64,000 bases of DNA from Leucaena leucocephala (GCA_037074615.1 CM073520.1:33909527-33973526); one strand, 5' to 3'. Counted from the stretch's first letter, positions 48,530 through 61,443 are shown. The notes: generated from the sequence alone by a model not told the origin. Made by a program: numbers and translations.

Positions 48530-49690
48530 ATTTAAACAATTGACTAATTTAGATCAAAATTTTATAACTAAAATGCCTTTCACCAAAAGTTTTTTTTAAC
48601 AATGTGAGATTTAAACTCCAATTCTGCAACTTTATGGTCTAGCTAATCTATATCTGTGTTTGGATAGATTTTTAGAAAATGACTTAAAAAAAAAAAAGCT
48701 TTTAAATAGTTTTTAGAAAATGATTTTTGAAAAGAGATTATGAAAAAAAAAATAGTTATAGACAAATGAATATTTAAATAGTTATTATTAAAAGGACTTT
48801 TGTAATTAAAAAATTACAAAAAATATTATAATTTTATTAAAAGTATGAGAGAGGAGAGATGGTGAAAAAGAGATGAGAAATTGTGGAAAAAATAAAAGAG
48901 AAGAGAGAGGAAAGATAATTAAAAAGATAGAAGAGAGAGGAGAGACAGTAGAAAAGATAGAGGAGGGATAAAATGTGTAAGAAAAAATAAGAGTAAAATA
49001 GTAATTGAATAGTCCATAAATTCTTTTACTGTTCCAAAAGCTACTCTAACCAGTTTATCTGAAACTATAGAGTTCTTTTAGACAAATATAGCTGTTTATT
49101 TTTTTAAAAAAATCAAACTAAAGTTTTGCCTAAAAAAAATTTTAAAAGTATGATTTGGGGAGAAATCAAATAAGCCCTATAGCTATAACTTTTAATTTAA
49201 ACATGATTTGGTAATTGATGTGTATCTCTCTATACATATATTTATATATGTGTGCATGTATATTGTAGAGGCAAAATTCTACAATAGAGATTTTATTATG
49301 TCATGGACAACCTACGAAGTAAAAGATAAAAAAAGAAATTGAACGTAAGTGTAGTAGGAATAGAGTCACAAACAACTATAATAAGAATAGAGTCACAAGC
49401 GACTTTCGTCCAAAACTGGATGCAAAATGAATGAAACCATCTTTTTCCAATCTATCCGCTTGGTGAGTTGGTTTCGTTTTTTCAAATCTATCCCTTCGTT
49501 GAGTTGGTTCCGTCTTTCTTTGATCTAACTGAGTTTGAAGAAGATATTTTGAGGAGTAAGATTCGCGCCCCCTATCTTGGAGTACGATTTGATAAGAATA
49601 TTGATTTAGTAACTACCTGAAGGTAGGTCAAATTGGGTAATTCAAATTGGGCTATTATTGCCAAGAGAACTTATATCTAGGTCCATGGAA
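48530..49690 (+). repeat. Repeat R2, copy 2, interrupted by a MITE
   Basis: The left part (48530-48652) and right part (49177-49690) align continuously with 60390-61090. The MITE at 48653-49176 splits them. The order caatgtgagatttaaactcc, then ctagctaatctata, then acttttaatttaaaca is conserved in both copies. Confidence 0.65.
48653..49176 (+). mobile_element. MITE family M1, copy 3, nested in R2
   Basis: It begins tctgtgtttggatag and ends gaaatcaaataagcc. It is flanked by ctata on both sides (48648-48652 and 49177-49181). The uninterrupted site is seen near 60510-60540, where ctaatctata runs straight into actatacttttaattt. Internal family words include gagagaggagag and aagctactctaacca. Confidence 0.75.
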
Positions 49691-50734
49691 TATTAATTGG
49701 GCCCTCCTACATTATCCCCTTTTCTTCAAATCCAATTGTTATTAACTTGGCCGATGACTTAATCAAAAACAAAATTGGCCAATGAAGTAAAAAATAAACT
49801 CGTATCCTATAAGAATACGAGTTCAATTCATACTGCTATTGTGAAAACTCCTTTAATAGACGATATCATAAATCCCCTATAACCATTCTCTAAACTCTTA
49901 AAATATGCATTGATCTTAGTAGGGTATCAATATCAAACCCACTTAAACTCTTCAGTATAAAAAAAATTTGTTATTAACTTGGCAAATGAAATCGTCACTT
50001 GCAGGACCATTGAATTTTGTTTATGTTGGATGATCGTAGAAGTGAGTATACAAGTCCTTTTGTTGCTAGAACTTGTTCTAAGTATTGGCCCGCATATTTT
50101 GAAGACCTTAAAGGTCCATTCCGACCTTCCCTTTTTGGCATGTTGGTCTATTAGTAAAACAAGTGATTTTCGAGTACTTGTGTTGCCTTCTTAATTTGCC
50201 GAACAACTTTAGTACTTTCTTTTTCTTGATCTGACCAAGATTGCCTTATGTCTGGACTCATTGCACCAATCATGTTTGGTGTTTTGAGGAATACAATTGT
50301 ACTTCGTAGTCATTTGATTGACTTAAAAGACCTAGTGTGAGTGTACTTTGTCAGTGTGTTTTGTACTGTGTTAGGTCCCATATATGCTAGTAACTAGTTT
50401 GCGCTCGAGAGTTTTGTTGACCCAGTGGTAGATACGTTGCATCTTCGGGGTCTAGTTTGTGTTATACCGCGGGACACTCCTTAAGTGGGGAAAAATTCAA
50501 TCTCAACTAAATCTAAATTAGGTTTGCTAATTTTGCTGCCAAGGAAGTTGCATGCATCTCAAGGCATAATCTGAGAAAAAGTAGAACTAAAGTTGCCCGT
50601 AGAGGAATTTGGGATTAATAAGGATGTTCCATGGTTGGATGTGTGGGTGAGCAGTCTAAATAGTGGAGAACAGTCAAGGGGACGCTCATGGGAAACACAA
50701 GATTTCTGTGAGCAACATTTGTGTTATATGATGT
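49690..50734. other. Intergenic DNA before PEX1 copy B
   Basis: No gene is recognised. Open frames at 49979-50194 and 50593-50790 carry no domain. Around 50420-50470, gacccagtggtagatacg resembles a tRNA A box and could mark a SINE fragment, but there is no convincing B box or tail. Confidence 0.45.
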
Positions 50735-53298
50735 GGCCTAAAAGAGAAGCTAAGGGAATATTAACGGGCCACTCAAGGGAAGTAGGCTGAAGAACTCCAG
50801 GAGTTCATTAGTCAAGGACATCTTTGAGAAAATGCTGGTCGTTTTCTATCATCAATTAGGCTTATCTGTAGCAGGCTGCAAGAAGCTTCAACCTAAGTGA
50901 ATGTGGTAGGACATACTACGAATTTAGAAAGTCTACAAGTTCAAAAAAGAATCACTGGATTAAGAGGTATCAAGAAATAAATAAAATGTTCAGATTATAG
51001 CAACTTGTAGTGCATCGAATGTCAGAGGTATAATTCTAGAAAACAGTCACAGTACTGGAGTATATAACACTTTCATCGAGTCTTTCAATAATATATATTT
51101 ATTTTGATATTCCATTATTTTCACCCCAATGTATATGCTCTCCCTATTTTCCCAACATTTCCCATGCCTTAAAAACTTATGCCTGAGGGTAAACAAGGGA
51201 AGAAAATGCCTATAACATAGTACTTAAATATAAGAAAAAGAAAACAAAACAAAAACTGTAGAAATTGAATTGTAAAAGGTATATCACCTCCTTAATAGCG
51301 TTTTGAATGTCAACAAGACCTCCCACATCATCCCATCCAGAGCTTCCACCATCAGAAGCAGCATTTGTAATGTCTCGCATTGCTACTGGAAGAAAATCAT
51401 GCATTGACTGAGAGAAATCTTCCATAAGTAAAGCAGGACCCTCATGCTCACTAAGAGCAGCATTCGATGGGATAAAGCGGGAAAAAGCAGCATGGACAGC
51501 TCTATCAACCAACGTTTCCTGGAATTTTTGGCATTGAACACAATTCAACGTTCACAAGCTAACAGTCAAACATCAAAGAAATTAAGGGGACATGGTTACG
51601 ATGCAATTATAGGCATTTACAAAGCAATTAAATTAGGTAGAAACAAGACCATCTTGAAAACTTGTTAAATTTCAAGCCAAAAGAAAATCTCTCATATTAT
51701 AATCAATTTCACATCCCCCACCACCAGCTGACCATTTGTTCGCGAACTTTCAGCAGGGAAATTCCACACATCCTTCATGAATTCTGATCCCAATATGAAA
51801 CTAGCCCTATGAAGATCATAAAACCGGTATATTATCAAGAAAGGGAAAAAAGGCTTCATAACAAGTGCACCAGGAGATTTGTTAGGAACTTCCTTCACAG
51901 CAGAGCCAACAAACCAACATACTACCATAATCATCATAGCAAAGTTCATCATCAATGAATCCATAACAGAAAAAAATATCTTCAAAAGATTTTTACATCC
52001 ATGTCTTAGACCTTGCAAAACACATTTTTCTTAGTCTATATTCAGCTCTTCCCATATTAATTGTTCTTTCTCCCATCACTCTCTTACCCTCATGTTTCTG
52101 TTTGGATTTCTCTTTTTTATTCCACATGATAAAAATTATTGAAGATGGCACACAGATCTAAATAAACCTACTCTTTCTCAGTAAATTATTTTTACACCTA
52201 ATTAAACTAGACTTCCAATGTAGTTAGAATATTCTGAAATGTATTTTGTAACCTGGTTGCATAAACAAGGCAGGCAAATGCCAACATGTAAGCGAGAATT
52301 TTCCCTATCCAAACATATACTAAAACAAATGAATAACCAGACTTTTTTTGTGACCTGGAAGTTCTTTAACTTAATATTATTAGTTAGTAATTCATAGAGA
52401 ATGCAACTAGGCATTCTAAAAATTTTCCTTATCACATTTCACTTTCCTGACATAAATATTAAACTTCTATTATCCTTTATAGCTATGCCAATTCTAGTTT
52501 GAAATAACATTTCCCTTCTGTTTGTTACCATTCACTATAATCACCCAAAAGTTATGACAATAAATTCATCAAAACAATAGCAATGAAAATCATGTATTTT
52601 TATGAGATTACACATTGTGTATATTAGGAAATCAATTGCAACTAAAAAAGAAAAATCTTACCCCATATTCATCGATAATGTCAACCATTGAGGACCTGTG
52701 AGTCCAGCAGCAGACATTGATGGTTGAGGCCCTTCGGAGTCAGGTGAAAATTATGTAATCAAGATCATCAAAGATGACAATAGAAGGTGCATGATCTAAA
52801 GCTTCCGTAATGTTTTTACTAACTTCTTTCCAGATAATTGGGACATTCTCCTAAGCTAGTTTTGAACAATAAACAAAAATTCTGCACGGCAATATATGTT
52901 GAATTCAAACTCAAATTCCAACAGCATTAATTGGACACAGACAATAGTGGGAAAAAAGAAAAAAGTAACACACCATAAATTGGAATTAATACACGAATGC
53001 TAAGAGGTCTTCATGTTTCTCAAAGTATTTTGCAACAGTCCTTGCTAGTAAAGTTTTGCCAGATCCCTCAAAAATAAGATTTTAAATTTGTCCAACGTAA
53101 TGATTATATTCACCCATATGAGATAAGCAACATGAACAAATATAAGAAACAAGCACTATGAAGAGAAGGATGAAGGATCAAATTTTAAGGATTACAGTGC
53201 AAATGCAGCCAAACTAAAAAATGTAATAGAAGTCACAAAAAAGCATAATACTATCAGAATTACTCGACCAAAAAAAAATCCTCTCGTTGAAAGTCCAT

Positions 53299-54212
53299 TG
53301 CTGCAGCTAAACCATTGCTTCTTTTAAGACAAAAACATTTGGTTCTATGATGATTCTCAGCCTTCTCCAAATGAACTGGAAAATTGAGCGAATCAAGTGT
53401 GGGGAGGCTGTAAATAATCAGTATTAATAATCAGAAAATCCAAAATGTCACAAGATTGGTAAGCCTAGAAAAGTTAGATCTTCCGCATGATCATGTTGCT
53501 AGGGTTATTTTAGAATGTAATGTAAAAAGGTCTTAGGATTTAGACAAAATTTTGGCTACCTTACTACAGAGCACTTGTAAACAAAAATACTGTTAGTAAG
53601 CAGGCCTGAATGAGCTCGTTATGAAATACAAATAATGTTTAAATATTAGTTAATGCCAGTTACTGATAGTTAAATGTTAAACTACTGTCATTAACAGTAT
53701 TAATTGTATAGAACCGTTAGGACGTTAGTTAGTAGCAGATAAGGGTCTAAGCCTATAAATGGGGCTCTAAACAACTATTGTATACAGATTATGACTTGAT
53801 TAGTGGAATATTCAGTGCATTACTCAGAATCCCCTTTCTCTTCTGTTTCTTTCTCTCTAATCCCGCTGTTTCCCTTAGATTTCTCTATTCTTCCCTCTCT
53901 TCTCTCTCCTATCAGGCTCAAGAATCACATCAGAGCTTTTATTGCCTGACTTCTTATGCTTGAAATCATAAAGAATCATGCAATAAAAGCTCATTCAGGA
54001 GCTTTAATACCAATTACATTGCTATAGTAAATAAGAACTGTTTTTCTGCTTAAATTAGCCGTCCAGTTTTAGTCACCATTGTAATGACAAATAACCTCGT
54101 CTATAGACTTTGCAAACTGAATAAGAGAATATTAGGTAAACTAAATATATGTTTCTAAATTGCACAGACGCATGGCATTTGGTTGATAATTCATTTTATA
54201 AAAGCAAAAGAC
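53299..54212 (+). mobile_element. Copia-like LTR insertion in PEX1 copy B
   Basis: About 914 bases are absent from the corresponding place in PEX1 (near 31600), where gaaagtccatt runs directly into atgaaggaggtgca. The insert contains an LTR-like promoter (cctataaatggggctc, 53752 on) and a pyrimidine-rich R/U5-like stretch. A catcagagc near 53927 resembles the Met-tRNA primer-site region of Ty1/copia elements. No gag or pol frame is present, so it is a partial element. Confidence 0.5.
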
Positions 54213-54391
54213 AATATGAAGAAGGTGCAATATTTTGCAAAGAGTAAACAAGCATATGCAGACGCTTGACTTTGCAATGATGAGGATTTATTGCCTACTA
54301 ATACCTTGGACTTGATTAAATAGTAGAGAGAGAAAAATCTACTTACTGAAGAACCATATATAAGAACGTGCCCTGGGAGTGGTAAATCGTA

Positions 54392-54498
54392 TGAATCAAA
54401 CCACATACAAGAAGCAGAAGATAACAATACAGTCACACCAGCAATAATCAAACCACATACAAGAAGAAAAAGATAAGAATACAGTCACACCAGCAATC
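54392..54498. repeat. Tandem duplication across exon 6 copy of copy B
   Basis: About 54 bases (aatcaaaccacatacaagaa to cacaccagcaat) occur twice in a row with a few substitutions. PEX1 has a single copy at 31790-31836. Confidence 0.85.
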
Positions 54499-54635
54499 AG
54501 TAAGAAACAGCAAGTTATATCATCAGTAGGCAACATCATGAAATATAAGCGACCCATATTCAAACCTCAAAGAGGATTTATCAAGTACGGTTCATGGATT
54601 TTTTTTTTCTTTCAAAATAAATAAAACTTCGTGAA

Positions 54636-54905
54636 AAAGAAATAGCAGGAGGGAACATAAATACTAATATGAATAAACTACAGCAAAGAGGTAAAAACAG
54701 TTACAGAGAATAATTCATCAAATCTAAAACTTCTAGAAAGGAACGAGGACAAAAGTATGATCTGTAAAACTTCTTCAAAAAGAAATTGCAGGAGGGAACA
54801 TAAACACTAATATGAATAAACTACCGCAGAGGTAAAAACAATTACAGAGAATAATTCATCAAATCTAAAACTTCTAGAAAGGAACGAGGACAAAACAATG
54901 GTCTG
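54636..54905. repeat. ~135-bp tandem duplication in copy B intron 5
   Basis: The block gcaggagggaacataaa ... ctagaaaggaacgaggac appears at about 54645-54756 and again at 54787-54892. PEX1 has one copy near 31985-32094. Confidence 0.85.
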
Positions 54906-57900
54906 TAAGCCAGTTAGAAAAACAGAAAACTTAGAAGAATGCTTCAGCTTCTAATTGTAGAGGGTTTCATTTTCCTCTTGCGGGTATTTTAAATTAAACA
55001 TTAGACAATTTGGTACAAAAGTCAAGCACAAAGTTTGAACATCATGCCATTTTGTAGAGGACTAGTGAACTTATGCAGACTCAACAAATTAATGAGAGCA
55101 TTTGAAGAGCTTTACCCTACAATACTGTGGCATGATAATCGAATTATAATGCATAATGACATGATAAAATCAAATTGACGTAAGTCATAAGGAATGTTAT
55201 AAAATCTATATCTGTATATAAAATTTAATAGCAATTAGTATACTTGTCTGCAGAGGTTTAAGTTTGCAGCGGCAAGTCATTGTTAATTCGTCTCAGAAGA
55301 TACTACTAATAAGAGCCTTAGAAAACAACTAGCTTGTAGAAAACAACTAGCTTGTATACAAAGGTGCATAACAAATAACAGCCTGCAACTCCCTCAAGTA
55401 CGACTTGTAACAAAATCAACAACTGACCAACTAGAATGATAGGGGGAAAACTTTATAAGAAATTAAAGCAAGGACAAAGCGTTGAGGATAAGAGACCCTC
55501 AGATCAGAAATAAATACTTTTTTTGTTCCAGAATGTGCCCATGGAACTACAGAGTTCAGGTTCTGTTTCATCATAAAACCAAACACCACGTCCATAGTGT
55601 TGTTTGGCAATTGAAAACTCCTATATCCTCAGGATTATTTCCTTTTTGGCCCGTCCATCTACAAATAAGTATGATAGAACCACCACAAGCAAATAACATT
55701 CAAGGATACGCAATAAAACGGACGGGAAAAATGAATCAATCGAAGAGCAGATAGAAACTCCTTACAGAAAATACCAACTATTGATAACATCAGAACAGTC
55801 GGCCCCGTCCAGTCAAGGCCAGTTACTTCTGAAGTAATATGCTCTTCAGATATTTAATCTTCTGGGTAGTGGATACAGACAGGATCAGTGAACTTCAGCC
55901 TTTTAAACAGCTGTTGATCTGCTGGATTACTGTTCATTTTGTTTCTTTCACCAACTGCAAGTTCATATGCAGTATTTTTTCCATGATGCAAAGAATCTTC
56001 ACCTATAGTCAATAAAAACAATATTTCAGCTGTCTTGTTTCTGTTTTCTGATGAATTAGAAGCTAACTGAACCTTTCAATTAGTCCCAAGTTTTATGTAA
56101 CTCACTTCAAAATGAAGTAAGGTTTTACAACCCACTACCAGTGCATTAAACTCCAGTCCAGTAAAGGAAGCAAGTGCATCAAGTTGTGCAATATACCATA
56201 GTCTTACAAGATGCTATAGTCCATTTTGATTCTCAGACTTATTTGCAACCTCTTCAACAGCTCCAGAACGGGATTTATCAGAAAAAGCATTAATAACTTC
56301 ATTATGGACAGCCAAATCCACAAGATCCCCAAAGACACCTGACGCAGTCCTTGAGAGCTTGTTCTTATCTATATGATTATCAACATCATTATCGTGCCTT
56401 AACATTCTGAAGTGCCAAGGAGAAAGAGAGAATGAGGTAAAAGCTTCTTCCAAATTAAGATCACAAGCCTTCATATGGACCCCTTCAAGAATAGAAACAT
56501 TGTATTTGAAAATTACTTCTCCAAACTGAAAGGACAAACGAATTTTTCAACCCCAACAAACATTGAACAACAAAAGGAAAAAGTAGTATAGCAGGCTGTT
56601 CAATCCTTTACAAATGAAGGCAACATAGAAGCTAAAGCAGAAACGGTAACCTTCTAAAATTAACTTTGTAAAGAACCTACAGCACAAAAAAACACTTGTT
56701 AAGACATCATACCACTAGAATATGTTAGATAGAAGGAGGAACAAATGAAGAGGAATAGGCACCCTCCAAAGAAAAAGAAATATATATCTCTAATAAATCT
56801 ATAGAACGCCACACCGTTAAAAAACTACGAAGAATGCGACTCTCTATATGGGGTTCTATGTGGTACATGAGCCCCAACATCTAGTTATGACAAAAAAAAA
56901 ACAAAGTGATGGACAAAAGAAAATTACACATGCAACAGGTTACCAAATCTATTAAAAAGCCTTGAGCCAAACACCACAAATGAAACTGCAGGATTCTAAA
57001 GGCAATCAAGACAAAAAGAAACAACCCCATAAATACCAACTATACGCTCTAGCGATGAACTCCAAATTACTGGATGCACTGCACATTGCCAGAGTTCTTC
57101 GTTCCTTTATAGCCAAAATCTTTGAACTGGACACAGAGATACTTCTTTGAATCCCACCGACAAACCCAATACTGACCAAACACCCAGAACACCTTATTCC
57201 ACAAGAAAATAGCCACTCAACAATGCAAGACATAAAGGAGCTCCAGTTTCCACCCCGCAGATCACATACCCATTCAACCTGCCGCGTATAGCTATGGTTA
57301 TGAAACAACGATAAAAGCCTCAAATTATAGTCCTCCACAGAATCTCAGACAATATGTCCAGCACACCATAAAAAACACAAATCACCTAATGCCGCGCTGG
57401 ACAAGACAACAGGGAGAGGAAAAAAACAGTGTGGTACCATCCATTGAGGTTGGAAATTTTTAAATTAGCCTTCCAAATTAAAACCCATTTGCAAAAGGAA
57501 TTCAAGCGTAAAAAAGACACCATTCTTCTTTCAACATCCCTTTCTTTTCTTTTCTTTTTTCTTTGTCGGGGGCTCATAAATTGTTATGCAATTCAAAATA
57601 ACTAAGATTTAAGTAGTCATCTCCGGTAAATTGCAAGCCATCTCAGCTTATAGGTAAGACCCCCGTTTCGCAAGAGATTGTAATCTCCAGAAAAGCACAA
57701 TTTTATGGCTAAAACGATGACAGGATAGATTGACAAGGAGACCGAACGAAAAGAATAGTGAAGGTACTTACCTCTATGGCATTAGAAGCAGAAGTGGCTC
57801 CGGACCAAGCAGCCACCCAGAGGTCGTCAGAGCGGGAGCGAAGCTCGAGAGCGAGAATAGGAGACAGTGGCGTCGAGCGTGTTGAACGAAGAAGTTGGAT

Positions 57901-58107
57901 AAGAGGAAGAGGGATGGATACGAAACAGTTGTCTATGGTCCCTACTAACTTCACTTCAAACTCCATGGAAGCACAGAGAAAGAATCTTGACAGAGAGTCA
58001 CACGGGAAGCGGACGAAGCGCTATTCCAAGGCTCACAAGGCCGAACTCATCCAACATTTTAAATTTCCATTTCATTTTGTTCGGTTCCTTTTTATTAGGG
58101 CAATCGA

Positions 58108-58156
58108 CGGAAAAATTACGCGATATGATCAATCGACGGAAAAATTACGCAACAAT
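58108..58156. repeat. 29-bp promoter repeat in copy B, about 1.7 units
   Basis: One full unit (58108-58136) is followed by a truncated one that diverges after attacgc. It is the counterpart of 38013-38070 and 45434-45520. Confidence 0.9.
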
Positions 58157-58955
58157 TATGTTGTAATTAGGAAAAGTCAAAAGTTTTTTTTTTCACCGAT
58201 AGACAGATACTCACAAGCTATTACTTGCGGTTTGTCATAAATACAAACCATAAGTTTCCTTTTATTGCTATCTGATTTCCTGAATAAAAAATAAAACTCT
58301 AAATATTAGCTCATTATTATTACTCGGTTCAAATAAAAAATATACTTACATAATTAATTACAGCGGATGAGTTTCTTTTTTTCCAAGATATACAGTATAC
58401 ACCTATTCAATTATTAGTCGTTTGTCATGATTAAGTACAGATCATGAGTTTCCTTTTTTCTCTTACCACTATTGTTATAAATAAATGTTGGATAATTAAT
58501 TACATCTCTGTAATCATCGCTAGCTAGCTGTAACATTTATCATAAATTTAATCTATATTAGATTTTTTTATTGATTTTTATTTCTTAATTATAGGATTGA
58601 TTGATCTTTACTCCACAAATTAATTGATATGGCCATATGGGCTGGCTTCCTTATTCTTACCGTTGATTTCCTTAATTAAAAAAACAGAAAAAATGTAATT
58701 TAATTTATTACAATTTTCCCTAACACTTTGTCATAAACTTAATTTAGGATCATAATCAATGACAAAAATATGGAAGCATGTAATTTTTAATAAAAATCAA
58801 TCAATCATGTAACTAAGAAAAAATTAATCAATAATCAATCAAATATAAATATATGATATTGAATTAAATTTATACTAACAAACAGATAATAATAATTCAT
58901 GAGTTGTATCTTACTCAGAAAAACTCATGACATGTAGCCTGTAGTCATTTAACGT

Positions 58956-59499
58956 GGAGATGATAATTAAAGTTGGCCCCACCAACCCGCTAAAAAATAG
59001 TTGATTGAGTTTAAAATTTTTAGCCAATTTTGATATGGGTCCGTGGCAAACTCATTTTTTTTTATTTTTTTTTATTTTTTATTATTTATATTATATTTTA
59101 TTAATTTTAAAATTTTAGTCGAATTAAAATTTATATTATACTTTATTTATAATAGCTTTATCTTATTGAGTCATTATATATATATTATTTTATTTATGAC
59201 AGATTTTTCTACGGATAGTGATAAAATTGAAAAAATAAATATTTTAACAATTTCATATCATGTTTTGAATTCAATTAATATTGATATATATAAATTATTT
59301 TTAAAATATATATAAATAATTTTAAAAATAAATAAAAATTGGCGAGTTGGGGTTTAGCCTGTCAATCCGCTATGGGAGGCTCGATTTAGTATAATATCAA
59401 TTCACTTAAAAATAGATCTCTTAAAATTGACTCACTTCTAAATGAATTTGTGATAGGCTAACTTATATTTAGTAGGTTAACCCGTATTATTATCTCTGA
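58956..59499. mobile_element. hAT-like MITE upstream of copy B
   Basis: The ends ggagatgataatta and (opposite strand) tcagagataataatacg are inverted repeats, about 10 of 12 matching after one offset base. Flanks tttaacgt (58948-58955) and tctaatgt (59500-59507) match at 6 of 8 positions, consistent with an aged 8-bp hAT duplication. In copy A the flanking bases are adjacent apart from the other MITE (ctctaacgtatgtgcagg near 47515). The AT-rich interior has no transposase. Confidence 0.6.
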
Positions 59500-60389
59500 T
59501 CTAATGTATGTGCAAGTTTAATTGTGAACAACTACGCTCTTGCCAGAACCTATCATTGCCCAAGGTGGGATTTAGAAATTTAAATGACTGGGTGAGTTCA
59601 AGGTTTTTTTTAAAAAAAAAAATTGTATATAAAAAAATATTCACTCAATTGCTTGTAAGAATTTCACCAACAATGTGCACCTTTGATGCTCTCCTCTTCC
59701 AGCGCGATTCTCTCCTCCTGGGAGAGCATCTATTCTCTTGTTGTGCGTGGCCTTTCTCTCTCAAGCTCCTCTCACATTGGCATAGGCTAAAGAGGTACGT
59801 CCTGGGGATCTTGTCTTTCAAGTTTAGGGTTTTTGCTTATTCTTCTTTGTTGATTATCATTTGGATCTTACAATACCGATCGAGACTAAATTTGAGATGG
59901 TGCAGCTAGCTGCGTCAATTAAGCTAGAACGACAAAATATGAGATATATGCCCTTTAACCTTTAAAATTGTTAGACTAACTATTGTTCAAATAGATTAAT
60001 ATTGTCCAATTTTTAAAACATTTATAAAAACGTTGTGTCAATTAAAAGTTGATATAAAAAAACTTCTAAAATACATTTTCCATTTAATACTTTTGAAATA
60101 ACACATTCCCTGAAAATATTCACAAGTGTCAACACCAAATTAAGTAGTTAAATTCATATTGCGATGAATAATACAATTTTTTTCTTAAAAACCAGCCAAT
60201 TCAACTTTAATTCCAAAGAACTTTTGATAATTTCAAATTTTTCAGATGTTTGGGTGAAATGAAATTTCGAGTCTTTCATCATAACTTAATCTCATTTCAT
60301 CTCTATCTAAAATTTCTCCCGATTTTATGTCTTTTGGAATCTTATTTATCTAATTTTTCAGATCACTTGATGTTTAATATTTATTTTAT

Positions 60390-61090
60390 ATTATTAAATA
60401 TTTGAGTAGCCGACTAATACTGATCATAGTTTTGTGATTAAAATGCTTCTTACCAAAAATATTTTTTAACAATGTAAGATTTAAACTCTAATTTTTCAAC
60501 TTTGTAATCTAGCTAATCTATAACTATACTTTTAATTTAAACATGATTTGGTAATTGAGTATCACTATTTGTGTCTCTCTCCATACATATATTTATATAT
60601 GTGGGTGTTTACGTTGTAGAGGCAAAATTCTACAATAGAGATTTTATTGTCACTGATAACCTACGATGTAAAGCATAAGAAAGAAATTAAAAGTAAGTGT
60701 ACTAGGAATAGAGTCACAAACAACTATTGTAAGAAAAGAGTGACAAGTGATTTTCGTCCGAAACTCTATACAAAATGAATGGATTATAGAGTGAGAACGC
60801 TAGAAGAACTTGAGATTGAGAAAGATAAAAAATGATCCCTTGGTCTGGCATGCCGGTTCCATCTTTTTCCAATCTATCCACTTGGTGAGTTGGTTCTGTC
60901 TTTTTTTAATCTAACTGAGTTTAAAGGAGATATTTTGAGGAGTGAGATTCACACCCCCTATCTTAGAGTCTGATTTGATAAGAATCTTTATTTAGTAACG
61001 ACTTGTAAATAATTTAAATTGGGTAACTGAAATTGGGCTATTATTGCTAAGAGAACTTGTATCTGCGCCCATGGGATATTAATTCTATCA
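60390..61090 (+). repeat. Repeat R2, copy 3 (uninterrupted)
   Basis: Aligns with 48530-49690 minus the nested MITE. The words tgtagaggcaaaattctaca and aatgatcccttggtct (60831 on) are conserved. It lies upstream of copy B, as copies 1 and 2 lie upstream of copy A. Confidence 0.65.
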
Positions 61091-61443
61091 TTTTCACTAA
61101 AATTGGTTTCATCACTCCCATTATGCCCCGTTTGTTAGTATGAAAGAATTTTTTACTAAAGTGAAAATAAAAATAGAACTAAACATGAAAATAGAAATGG
61201 AACTGAGTTTTAAAACATGTTTAGTAGAAGAGTGAAAGTAGGGATGGTTATAAGAATGGTCAAGATTAAGATAACCCTATCCTATATCCTTTTCAATCCC
61301 AAATATGTATAGGGATGTGACATAAATTAGCTCTTTATCTGGTTTCATCTTCCCCAACAAAATTAGGTCAACAAAAGTTAGGTTTCGTCGTAGATCTCTT
61401 CCAACTATCAGCTTTAGCCCTAGTTTCATTTTCCATAATGAAG

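Larger units (their letters stand above)
50735..58136 (-). pseudogene. PEX1 partial duplicate, copy B
   Basis: Homology runs from PEX1 intron 11 (about 28258) to its promoter, in the same orientation. Exon 11 copy (51518-51288) is open and full length. Exons 10 and 9 are replaced by about 400 unrelated bases (51880-52290). Exon 8 copy (about 52860-52672) has small deletions and a stop. Exon 7 copy (about 53080-53010) has its acceptor CAG changed to GAG. Exon 6 copy (about 54444-54347) has acceptor CAG changed to CTG. Exon 5 copy (about 56480-55770) has a TAA near 55855. Exons 4-2 are deleted at a junction near 57249. Exon 1 copy (57966-57772) is open. Exons 12-17, with the D2 ATPase, are absent. 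It cannot encode PEX1 but keeps promoter and exon 1, so it might be transcribed. Confidence 0.94.

Noticed and set aside
43222..58136. Retroposed (processed) origin of the PEX1 copies
   Set aside because: Introns, splice-site remnants and promoter DNA are retained, and no poly-A tail marks the 3' side.
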